From Candidatus Oleimmundimicrobium americanum (GTDB lineage: Bacteria > Actinomycetota > Aquicultoria > UBA3085 > Oleimmundimicrobiaceae): a stretch of 5,037 bases of DNA. The position numbers and the translations under genes are program-made. Location: positions 1,751-6,787 of the forward strand of contig DFBH01000050.1 of NCBI GenBank assembly GCA_002366545.1. The letters run 5' to 3'. Of this stretch, positions 1 through 5,022 are shown one piece after another. The notes under the pieces are model-generated. The model had not been told where the DNA came from, did no database searches, and saw nothing but the letters and a program-made list of their open reading frames with translations. How positions within the stretch are numbered: the first letter of the stretch is position 1; each line of letters starts with the position of its first letter.

Positions 1-46
1 TTATAAGGTTCTGCAAAGCTCTCACGACATGATATCTATTATTGCC

Positions 47-51
47 GGAGG
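47..51 (+). promoter_or_regulatory. Shine-Dalgarno GGAGG for the first gene, unusually far from ATG
   Basis: GGAGG at 47-51 is a strong ribosome-binding site but lies 14 bases before ATG 66. An out-of-frame ATG at 53 is only 1 base away, too close for normal use, and opens an 8-codon reading frame ending at TAA 77-79, inside the main gene. An in-frame ATT at 63 gives 11-base spacing. The in-frame stop TAA at 60-62 limits any longer start. No convincing -35/-10 pair is visible in bases 1-46; TATTAT at 37-42 resembles a -10 box but has no -35 partner. Confidence 0.5.
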
Positions 52-65
52 AATGACAATAAATT

Positions 66-1292
66 ATGCTTTTAGATAACGAAAACCAGAATTTAAAAGT
101 ACATGAATGGATTGCAAAGTATACAGAAGAAGGCAATCTGAATATTGTAACCGGATATTTTACTATTGGCGCGTTGGCCTATCTGTCAAAAACTGTTAAT
201 AAAAAGATCAAAGATTATCGTTTTGTTCTCGGCGATATAGTAAATGTAGATGCTGTCAAAGACAGAACGCTTGATTTAATCAATGAAAATATAACTATCG
301 AGGCAGCTTTAAGGCTCGACAAATTAGCTCAAGAAGCTGTGGAATTTCTTAAACAGGACAATGTTAATGCCAGAACCCTGGAGCCAAATTTTTGCCACGC
401 AAAAGTATACCTTTTTAAGCCTGCCGCTAATGATGACAGAGATAATTATTTTATTTCCGGAAGTTCAAACTTAACAGAAGCCGGAATCGGGTTAAAAGAA
501 ACACACAATATAGAATTGAATATTGCTGAGACAGGCAATAACAACCAATATAAAGAACTGGCTGAATGGTTTGAAGGCTTGTGGATAAGCAAACAGGCCC
601 ACAAAGACAAAACTCTAATAGATGAAAACGGCAAAAAATACACAAAGCCATTTAAAAAATATCTAATTGAAGAAATTGAAAAAATATTTATTAAATACTC
701 GCCCAAAGAGCTCTATTACAAAGTTCTTTTTGAGCTATTCGGCAGCCAGATAGACAGTGCCCACGATAATCCGGGTTTTAACCGTCAGATCGGAAGGCTT
801 GAAAATACAGCTATTTTGAATACTAAGCTGATCTCGTTTTGGTTTTCAAAGAACTACAACTCCTTAAGTATGGCAGGTGGCTATTTCAATGTAGGCACTA
901 ATGAAATAAATTCTATCCCTGTCCCTGAAAATGCATTTGCAGACTACTGGAGAAGCCTTTCCTTTTTAACTGAAGTGAATCAATATCTTAATCGAGTTGA
1001 ATCTACTAACATCACCTTGTTTATTAACATTTTAAATGCCTTGGTTGTGGAATTATACTTTGAGAATGAAACTTACGAGAGCAAATTAGATATTCTGAAA
1101 TTTGTTGAACAGGATTTAAAAGAGGTATTGGGCAAAGATAATTTTGAGCAGTTGCCCGACAAGCGAAAAGAAGCAGTAATTGAAGAACTCCACAAACGCT
1201 GGTCAAACCCTGCCAGCGAGATTGTCAAACGAATGAACAGCTTTACAGAAAAAAGCCCGGATATTTTAAAATCGATACTGGAGAGTAAATAA
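66..1292 (+). CDS. PLD-like nuclease domain fused to a type IIG-like target-recognition C-terminus
   Basis: This 408-residue protein has two parts. Residues about 1-170 look like the phospholipase-D-like domain found at the N-terminus of SNF2/DEAD-type helicases and NgoFVII-like nucleases: TGYFT (29-33), HAK (H111, K113), SGSSNLTEAG (131-140) and NIELN (148-152). The Asp of a textbook HxKx4D motif is not present (position 118 is Lys), as I recall for other members of this branch. Residues 211-229 resemble the linker that in those proteins leads into the helicase domain. Instead, residues about 235-408 resemble the C-terminal (TaqI-like) specificity region of Eco57I/type IIG methylases: ILNTKLISFWF (250-260), GGYFNVGTNEINSIPVP (271-287), then a helical tail with LNALVVELYF (323-332). 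No NPPY methylase motif or Walker motif is present. It may be an in-frame deletion derivative of a large nuclease-helicase-methylase enzyme, or a stable two-domain protein. Both domain calls are from recalled family patterns, and the cut between them near residue 230 is inferred. Confidence 0.75.
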   Translation: MLLDNENQNLKVHEWIAKYTEEGNLNIVTGYFTIGALAYLSKTVNKKIKDYRFVLGDIVNVDAVKDRTLDLINENITIEAALRLDKLAQEAVEFLKQDNVNARTLEPNFCHAKVYLFKPAANDDRDNYFISGSSNLTEAGIGLKETHNIELNIAETGNNNQYKELAEWFEGLWISKQAHKDKTLIDENGKKYTKPFKKYLIEEIEKIFIKYSPKELYYKVLFELFGSQIDSAHDNPGFNRQIGRLENTAILNTKLISFWFSKNYNSLSMAGGYFNVGTNEINSIPVPENAFADYWRSLSFLTEVNQYLNRVESTNITLFINILNALVVELYFENETYESKLDILKFVEQDLKEVLGKDNFEQLPDKRKEAVIEELHKRWSNPASEIVKRMNSFTEKSPDILKSILESK

Positions 1293-1301
1293 AAGAAATG
1301 C

Positions 1302-1374
1302 GGATCACATCTCAAATATTAGCAATGGGATTACGGCTGTTTAGTTTAAATAGTGAATATTTAAGATGCGACCC
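1302..1374. repeat. Long imperfect inverted repeat with bottom-strand G-T wobbles
   Basis: Bases 1302-1320 pair with 1356-1374 around a 35-base loop. Of 19 positions 16 are Watson-Crick pairs. The other three (1313/1363, 1307/1369, 1304/1372) are A-C mismatches on the + strand but G-T wobbles on the - strand, so the - strand can form an unbroken 19-pair helix. The right arm overlaps the first bases (1371-1374) of the attC R'' core proposed at 1371-1377. It could be part of an ssDNA recombination structure, or a leftward terminator, since the - strand beyond the hairpin is T-rich (about 1286-1298). The function is unknown. Confidence 0.6.
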
Positions 1375-1477
1375 AACAAACCACAAGGGGCGGGAAACAT
1401 AACCCTTCCTACATTTAAAAAGGCGGATATCATTACAAAGGTGATGATATCCATATCTGCTCAATAACTTGTTAGGA
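1371..1477 (+). other. attC recombination site of cassette 1 (degenerate)
   Basis: The R'' core ACCCAAC (1371-1377) fits RYYYAAC, and the R' core GTTAGGA (1471-1477) fits GTTRRRY at six of seven positions. The flanks CCCAACAA and TTGTTAGG are near-complementary. Inside lies a hairpin of 12 pairs: 1425-1436 with 1441-1452, including one wobble at T1434-G1443, closed by the tetraloop AAAG (1437-1440). The L'' and L' boxes next to the cores pair poorly, so this is the weakest of the four sites. ACATAAC at 1397-1403 is an alternative R''. Cutting would fall between G1471 and T1472. Confidence 0.55.
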
Positions 1478-1484
1478 GATATGG
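1451..1484 (+). repeat. Inverted repeat spanning the R' core and the start region of the second gene
   Basis: CCATATCT (1451-1458) is the perfect complement of AGATATGG (1477-1484). The repeat encloses the R' core GTTAGGA and would bury part of the AGGAG (1474-1478) that can serve as ribosome-binding site for the gene at 1495. It competes for bases 1451-1452 with the 1425-1452 hairpin. It may be accidental or may modulate translation. Confidence 0.45.
1474..1478 (+). promoter_or_regulatory. Shine-Dalgarno AGGAG overlapping the attC R' core
   Basis: AGGAG lies at the cassette junction, partly inside R' GTTAGGA. Because integrase cuts after the G, these bases travel with cassette 2. Spacing to ATG 1495 is long (16 bases). 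The weaker GGGA at 1483-1486 has 8-base spacing to ATG 1495. An in-frame ATT at 1486 would have 7-base spacing from AGGAG. An out-of-frame ATG at 1481 starts a 5-codon frame whose TGA (1496-1498) overlaps ATG 1495. Confidence 0.4.
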
Positions 1485-1494
1485 GATTAGGATT

Positions 1495-2238
1495 ATGAAA
1501 GATGAGATTAGCCGGCTAAAATCAAGCTCCAAAATAGAGCTTTGGTTCGTTACCATTTTTATAGGCCTATCGGTTATCATAGCCTTCTATGTGCTCGAAC
1601 GATGCAATATAGTTAGCGCATCAGATCAAAACTCGGTTGATAAGCGCAAAGGCGTGGTTTTCGAAGTTACAGATGTGATTATAGAAGAGAAGGTGACTGT
1701 TGCACCATCTCGCACAGCCACACAACAGAAGCGACTCGAAGCGTTTGTTTACGAAATATTTGAACCATCTCTACCCGGCTTGCAACGTAACAGAAGTGCT
1801 GTAAATCCAAGTATTCTCTCTGAGCGTTTTGGTGTGCCACAGTGCCGCTCATCTCAGCCAGATAGGCACCACGATCCAGTAGGTCCACCTGAAAATGAAG
1901 ACCTTGTGTGGCATTATCCCGGCATGACCCTTCATATGGTCGCGAAGGTAGCATCTCGTGTGGCGGGAAGAGAGAGGCCGATGTCGATTACGGCAGTCGA
2001 GATATCTAACCCAAACTATTGCCTTAAACATAGTTTAAGAATCGGTCAGCCGTGGTCAGTATACTTATCCGTTCTAGGCCCTCCTCTTTATCGGTATCAG
2101 TACCAAATTATCTATGAATCTGAAACTGTATTTGATGTCAAAACTGGTGCAATCCTTACCTATCCCTACCAGGTTGAGATGGAAGCGGATACCGATGATA
2201 ATATTCAGAAAATCGAGTGGAGTTGGTGGTCACATTAA
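1495..2238 (+). CDS. Hypothetical protein with N-terminal membrane anchor
   Basis: This 247-residue protein is not one I recognise. Residues 14-34 form one hydrophobic helix after a short basic N-terminus (K2, R7, K9, K13), so the bulk of the protein (about 36-247) is probably outside the cytoplasmic membrane. There is no lipobox; C37 follows the helix but lacks the usual L-x-[AG]-C context. The soluble part seems to hold two similar units: one around 105-170 (SERFGVPQ, then VWHYPGMTLHMV, then ITAVEIS) and one around 182-245 (RIGQPWSVYLSVLGPP, then YQYQIIYES, then IQKIEWSW). Each has a small G-P turn, a strand with aromatic residues, and a final strand ending a segment, a layout reminiscent of BamE/SmpA-like or BLIP-like repeats. 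That is inference only. It is alone in its cassette. Start ATG 1495 is chosen because no other ATG, GTG or TTG start lies in frame downstream of the stop at 1465-1467. Confidence 0.7.
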   Translation: MKDEISRLKSSSKIELWFVTIFIGLSVIIAFYVLERCNIVSASDQNSVDKRKGVVFEVTDVIIEEKVTVAPSRTATQQKRLEAFVYEIFEPSLPGLQRNRSAVNPSILSERFGVPQCRSSQPDRHHDPVGPPENEDLVWHYPGMTLHMVAKVASRVAGRERPMSITAVEISNPNYCLKHSLRIGQPWSVYLSVLGPPLYRYQYQIIYESETVFDVKTGAILTYPYQVEMEADTDDNIQKIEWSWWSH

Positions 2239-2335
2239 GGACCTCTTATTGATCTCTCTCTAAGCAGCACAGTTATTGATTGTGGGCATTCGTATATGGA
2301 CGCCTAGGTCTAAAAATTTGAACTATGGATTGAAC

Positions 2336-2350
2336 GGAAAAAATTTTTCC
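2336..2350. repeat. Perfect A/T-rich palindrome abutting attC
   Basis: GGAAAAAATTTTTCC is a perfect 15-base odd palindrome centred on A2343. Its last bases (2348-2350) overlap the R'' core of the attC at 2348. It has no loop, so it is more plausible as a bent or protein-bound duplex, or as chance in an A/T-rich tract, than as an RNA hairpin. Confidence 0.4.
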
Positions 2351-2411
2351 TAACCTTGCTGCTTCAGTGGACAGCGCAAAAACCGCGCCGCCCCTGAGCA
2401 GCCCGTTATAC
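2348..2411 (+). other. attC recombination site of cassette 2 (compact)
   Basis: This site has R'' TCCTAAC (2348-2354) and R' GTTATAC (2405-2411), about 64 bases in all. The arms pair well: GCTGCT 2358-2363 with AGCAGC 2397-2402, T2364 unpaired (the extrahelical base typical of attC), CAG 2365-2367 with CTG 2394-2396, a few mismatches, then GCGC 2374-2377 with GCGC 2385-2388 and loop 2378-2384. This is the classic short attC design, and the first base of R'' departs from RYYYAAC. Cutting would fall between G2405 and T2406. Confidence 0.82.
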
Positions 2412-2440
2412 ATAAAAGAAAATAAAAGGAAAAAATCTGA

Positions 2441-3454
2441 ATGGCTATAGAAGCATTAAATAAAGCATTACATAAAGCAAGCAAACAGAAGAATGATGAT
2501 TTCTACACTCAACTTTCTGACATTGAAAAAGAATTAAAGCATTATAAAAAACACTTTAAAGGTAAAGTTGTATACTGTAACTGTGATGACCCTCGCATAA
2601 GCAATTTCTTCCACTATTTTTCATACAATTTCGAAAAGCTATGGCTGAAAAAATTAATAGCAACGTGCTATAAAAATCAAAACAGGGACTTGTTCAGTCA
2701 AAATGACTCAGAACAAGCCATATATTTAGAGTACGAAGGAGACAAAAACGGGAATAATATACCTGACCCCGAAGAAATAGGAATAAAGCACTTAAAAGGA
2801 GATGGGGATTTTCGTAGTAAAGAAAGTGTTGATCTTCTGAAACAAGCTGATATTGTCGTAACCAACCCACCGTTTTCATTGTTTCGAAAATATGTAGCAC
2901 AGCTAATCAAATACGATAAAAAATTCATCATTATAGGCAGCCAAAACGCAATAACTTACAAGGAGATTTTTAGTCTAATAAAAGATGGCAAGCTATGGCT
3001 GGGTGTTGATAACTATGGGACGAAGTGGTTTGGTGTTAAGGATCATTACGACATAAAAACAGAATCAAGAAAGAAAATTGAAGATGGTAAAAAATACTTT
3101 AGTATGGGCAACATTGTTTGGTTTACGAATTTAGAAATTAGAAAGCGCCATGAGGATTTAATTCTCTATAAACAATACACTCCTGGAACATACCTAAAAT
3201 ACGACAATTACGATGCTATCAACGTAAATAAAGTTGCAGAGATACCTATGGACTATGCTGGGGTTATGGGTGTTCCGATCACATTTATGGATAAGCATAA
3301 TCCTGAACAATTTGAAATCATAGGGCTTATTGCAGGAAATATTAAAGGAATGGCGGGAATTGTTTCGTCAAGCGGAAAAGATGGGCCATATATTAACGGT
3401 AAATTAAAGTATGGTCGTATTCTTATACGAAACCGTAAACCGGAAAAGGGATAA
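2441..3454 (+). CDS. EcoRI-family adenine-specific DNA methyltransferase
   Basis: The 337-residue product is an S-adenosylmethionine-dependent DNA adenine-N6 methyltransferase of the M.EcoRI family, whose type member is of similar length (about 326 residues). The catalytic motif IV, NPPF, is at 142-145 within DIVVTNPPFSLFRKYV (137-152). Other blocks I recall as conserved are YCNCDDP (45-51), IIGSQNAITYKEIF (164-177), WFTNLEIRKRHE (227-238), KYDNYDAINVNKVAEIP (253-269), GVMGVPITFMDKHNPEQFEIIGL (274-296) and the C-terminal YGRILIR (324-330). It is cytosolic. AGGA at 2427-2430 gives 10-base spacing to ATG 2441. The gene is followed after 3 bases by the DUF262-HNH gene, so the two are almost certainly co-translated; methylase-first order lets protection precede cleavage. 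The recognition sequence cannot be read from the protein and need not be GAATTC. Confidence 0.93.
   Translation: MAIEALNKALHKASKQKNDDFYTQLSDIEKELKHYKKHFKGKVVYCNCDDPRISNFFHYFSYNFEKLWLKKLIATCYKNQNRDLFSQNDSEQAIYLEYEGDKNGNNIPDPEEIGIKHLKGDGDFRSKESVDLLKQADIVVTNPPFSLFRKYVAQLIKYDKKFIIIGSQNAITYKEIFSLIKDGKLWLGVDNYGTKWFGVKDHYDIKTESRKKIEDGKKYFSMGNIVWFTNLEIRKRHEDLILYKQYTPGTYLKYDNYDAINVNKVAEIPMDYAGVMGVPITFMDKHNPEQFEIIGLIAGNIKGMAGIVSSSGKDGPYINGKLKYGRILIRNRKPEKG
3447..3450 (+). promoter_or_regulatory. Ribosome-binding site deciding the start of the DUF262-HNH gene
   Basis: AGGG at 3447-3450 lies inside the last codons of the methyltransferase gene, 7 bases before ATG 3458. TTG at 3455 is in frame immediately upstream and only 4 bases away, so ATG 3458 is the better start. 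The methylase stop TAA (3452-3454) lies between the site and the start, an arrangement typical of translational coupling. Confidence 0.65.
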
Positions 3455-3457
3455 TTG

Positions 3458-4540
3458 ATGGAAATAGAACTAAAAGAAATTAGAGTCCGTGAATTAGCAG
3501 AGGGTTATGAAGATAACGCTGAAGATGGTGTTGTTGGTTTTGGAGGCAAATTGGATATCCGCCCTCCCTACCAACGGGAGTTTATTTACAAGGACAAACA
3601 GCGAGACGCAGTCATTAATACGCTTACCAAAGACTTTCCCCTAAATGTGATGTATTGGGCTGTGCGGGAGGATGGAAATTTCGAGATCATTGATGGGCAA
3701 CAGCGGACAATCTCGGCTTGCCAATATGTCGATGGCGATTTCGCCTTTGAGAACAAATATTTCCACAACCTACAAAAAGATGAAAAAGACCAAATTTTAG
3801 ACTACAAACTTATGGTCTATCTATGTAGTGGAACGGATAGTGAAAGGTTGGAGTGGTTTAAAATAATCAATATAGCAGGTGAAAAACTAACTGATCAAGA
3901 ATTAAGAAATGCAGTTTATTCAGGCTCGTGGGTTTCAGACGTAAAAAGGTACTTTAGTAAAAACGGATGTCCTGCCTACGGTATGGGAAACGATTATTTA
4001 AACGGCTCACCGATAAGACAAGATTATTTAGAAACCACAATAAAATGGATAAGTAATGATTCCATTGAGCATTATATGGCTGAACACCAAAACGAACCAA
4101 ATGCTAATGAATTGTGGCTTTATTTTCAAAGTGTAATTAATTGGGTAAAAGCAGTATTCCCAAAGTGCCGTAAGGAAATGAAAGGAATACAATGGGGATT
4201 TCTTTACAATGAGTTTAAAAATCAAAAATTTGATTCCAAAAAACTTGAAGAAGAAATAACAAAATTAATGCAAGATGAAGATGTAACAAACAAAAAGGGA
4301 ATTTATTTATACGTTCTAAACCGGAAAGAGAAACACTTAAATATCCGTGCTTTCAGCGACAATCAAAAAAGAGAAGCATACGAAAGGCAAAAAGGAATTT
4401 GTATTGAGTGTAAAGAACATTTTGAGATAAGCGAAATGGAAGCCGACCATATTACACCTTGGCACGAAGGTGGAAAAACCTCTGCTGAAAATTGTCAAAT
4501 GCTTTGCAGAGATGATAACAGAAGAAAATCTGGAAAATAA
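3458..4540 (+). CDS. DUF262 (ParB/GmrS-like) protein with C-terminal HNH endonuclease domain
   Basis: The 360-residue protein has an N-terminal DUF262 domain (about 1-160) with PPYQREFIY (36-44) and the signature DGQQRT (79-84), a fold related to ParB and to the S domain of GmrSD type IV enzymes. A middle helical region follows (about 165-295). The C-terminal HNH nuclease (about 303-360) has C315-x2-C318, D330-H331, H336, N345, C350 and N354. These fit the usual DH-(n)-N-(n)-N layout with zinc-knuckle cysteines, except that the fourth expected ligand position is D353. In known relatives DUF262 nucleases cut modified DNA (GmrSD, BrxU) or sense phosphorothioate (SspE). Here the tight pairing with a methyltransferase suggests a restriction partner that cleaves DNA lacking the methyl mark, or one gated by it; this is inference. 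It is cytosolic, starts 3 bases after the upstream stop, and appears full length. Confidence 0.9.
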   Translation: MEIELKEIRVRELAEGYEDNAEDGVVGFGGKLDIRPPYQREFIYKDKQRDAVINTLTKDFPLNVMYWAVREDGNFEIIDGQQRTISACQYVDGDFAFENKYFHNLQKDEKDQILDYKLMVYLCSGTDSERLEWFKIINIAGEKLTDQELRNAVYSGSWVSDVKRYFSKNGCPAYGMGNDYLNGSPIRQDYLETTIKWISNDSIEHYMAEHQNEPNANELWLYFQSVINWVKAVFPKCRKEMKGIQWGFLYNEFKNQKFDSKKLEEEITKLMQDEDVTNKKGIYLYVLNRKEKHLNIRAFSDNQKREAYERQKGICIECKEHFEISEMEADHITPWHEGGKTSAENCQMLCRDDNRRKSGK

Positions 4541-4545
4541 AAAAT

Positions 4546-4639
4546 GTATAACAATGGCAATAGAGCAGACTGCGGTGTGCCTCGTCATGAGCAAGCTCAT
4601 GTCGATCCACATCCTCGCAGCTCATCCGCCGCGTTATTG
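4546..4639 (+). other. attC recombination site of cassette 3
   Basis: This site has R'' GTATAAC (4546-4552) and R' GTTATTG (4633-4639), about 94 bases. The core complements share ATAAC. Inner pairing includes GAGC 4563-4566 with GCTC 4620-4623, TGCG 4571-4574 with CGCA 4616-4619 with AGAC (4567-4570) bulged out, and CATGAGC 4586-4592 with GCTCATG 4595-4601 at the tip, where the innermost pairs must open to leave a loop. It begins 5 bases after the stop codon of the HNH gene. Cutting would fall between G4633 and T4634. Confidence 0.8.
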
Positions 4640-4683
4640 AGCAGAGTGAAAATTAGTAAAACTTAAAATTGATAGACTAATTT

Positions 4684-4688
4684 GGGAG
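4684..4688 (+). promoter_or_regulatory. Shine-Dalgarno GGGAG supporting a GTG start
   Basis: GGGAG at 4684-4688 lies 6 bases before GTG 4695, a normal spacing. No in-frame ATG lies near the start of the reading frame, so the good ribosome-binding site is the main reason for accepting the GTG start. Confidence 0.6.
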
Positions 4689-4694
4689 AAAAGA

Positions 4695-4895
4695 GTGTTC
4701 GGAATAGACCCAGAAATAGCTGTTGCACTTATCATAATATTAATAATATATGGAGGTCCGCTAATCCATGTGGCTGCGTCTAGCCGCTCTCATGGCGGCG
4801 CAAAATTTGGCTGGTTTGTTGCTGTCTTTTTTTTCTGGTGGTTGGCGTATATTGTATTCTTAATTGTTACACAGAAAACTGCAGACCAAAATTGA
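4695..4895 (+). CDS. Small two-helix membrane protein of unknown function
   Basis: The 66-residue protein starts at GTG. Hydrophobic helices lie at about 8-27 (rich in Ile and Leu) and 40-59 (rich in Phe and Trp). They are joined by a short basic loop with the pattern SSRSHGGAKFGWF (29-41). Positive charges in the loop (R31, K37, perhaps H33) suggest that the loop faces the cytoplasm and both ends face outward. I do not recognise a named family with confidence. The short basic loop followed by an aromatic helix loosely recalls phage superinfection-immunity proteins and other small cassette-encoded membrane proteins. It is alone in its cassette. Confidence 0.7.
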   Translation: MFGIDPEIAVALIIILIIYGGPLIHVAASSRSHGGAKFGWFVAVFFFWWLAYIVFLIVTQKTADQN

Positions 4896-4949
4896 ATTAG
4901 CAAAAATGCGGGATAACACACTTATTTTTTTTCAAAATGCCCACACACC

Positions 4950-5022
4950 ACATAACAAACGCATCCAGACCGACAAACCACTCGCTACGCGATTGGTTTG
5001 CGTCTGATGCGAGGCGTTAAGC
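4950..5022 (+). other. attC recombination site of cassette 4 (VCR-like ends)
   Basis: This site has R'' ACATAAC (4950-4956) and R' GTTAAGC (5016-5022), a perfect GTTRRRY. Its start, ATAACAAACGC, matches the opening of Vibrio cholerae repeats as I recall it. The arms pair as follows: CGCATC 4960-4965 with GATGCG 5006-5011, C4966 unpaired, AGAC 4967-4970 with GTCT 5002-5005, CAAACCA 4974-4980 with TGGTTTG 4994-5000, and a tip TCGC 4982-4985 with GCGA 4989-4992 closed by TAC. This is the most regular attC in the window. Cutting would fall between G5016 and T5017. Confidence 0.9.

Larger units (their letters stand above)
1..1471 (+). mobile_element. Integron gene cassette 1 (PLD-nuclease/TRD chimera)
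   Basis: The window starts with TTATAAGG, which fits the first bases of a cassette after cutting at G^TT of an upstream attC R' core. The cassette would end at G1471 of the next R' core. It holds one + strand gene (66-1292) followed by about 180 bases of non-coding, inverted-repeat-rich DNA that includes a degenerate attC. The 5' boundary is an inference because the preceding base is outside the window; the 3' boundary depends on the attC call at 1371-1477. Confidence 0.6.
1472..2405 (+). mobile_element. Integron gene cassette 2 (membrane-anchored protein)
   Basis: The cassette runs from T1472, just after the cut in GTTAGGA, to G2405 of the next R' core GTTATAC. It has a 23-base leader, a single gene (1495-2238) and a 3' tail of about 110 bases before the attC at 2348. 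In the tail I see no gene and no hairpin terminator; it contains an odd palindrome at 2336-2350. The coding part is visibly richer in G and C than cassettes 1 and 3, which suggests a different source. Confidence 0.7.
2406..4633 (+). mobile_element. Integron gene cassette 3 carrying a restriction-modification module
   Basis: The cassette runs from T2406 to G4633, about 2.2 kb, which is long for a cassette, and it holds two genes rather than the usual one. The first gene starts 35 bases after the junction and the second stops 5 bases before the R'' core at 4546, so there is almost no non-coding DNA. No promoter is visible in the 35-base leader, so expression probably depends on upstream transcription or on a promoter in cassette 2 that I could not identify. 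Confidence 0.8.
4634..5016 (+). mobile_element. Integron gene cassette 4 (small membrane protein)
   Basis: This small cassette of about 383 bases has a 61-base leader, one gene (4695-4895) and a short 3' tail. The tail (4896-4949) has a T8 run at 4925-4932 but no stem before it, so I do not call a terminator. The leader is A/T-rich. TTGAGC at 4637-4642 could be a -35 box, but no good -10 lies at the right distance. Confidence 0.75.

Noticed and set aside
1024..1315. Open frames on the - strand opposite the end of the first gene
   Set aside because: They are antisense shadows of a + strand gene with clear domain patterns. They have no ribosome-binding site and no recognisable protein features.
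2273..2298. Promoter for the restriction-modification cassette (TTGATT or TTATTG with TATATG)
   Set aside because: The spacers are only about 11 and 14 bases, too short for a sigma-70 promoter, and other -35/-10 pairings in 2239-2440 are no better.
2239..2310. GACCT/AGGTC inverted repeat after the second gene
   Set aside because: It is five pairs across a loop of about 60 bases, well within chance.
4337..4612. 91-residue - strand open frame over the HNH domain and attC
   Set aside because: It overlaps the conserved HNH coding sequence and a structured recombination site, and its composition is that of an antisense frame.
4921..4932. T8 run as a Rho-independent terminator after the small membrane gene
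   Set aside because: No G/C-rich stem precedes the T run.
1371..5022. CRISPR or simple dispersed repeat family
   Set aside because: The repeated units share only short core boxes and an overall hairpin plan, not sequence, and the spacing equals cassette length. This fits attC sites, not CRISPR.
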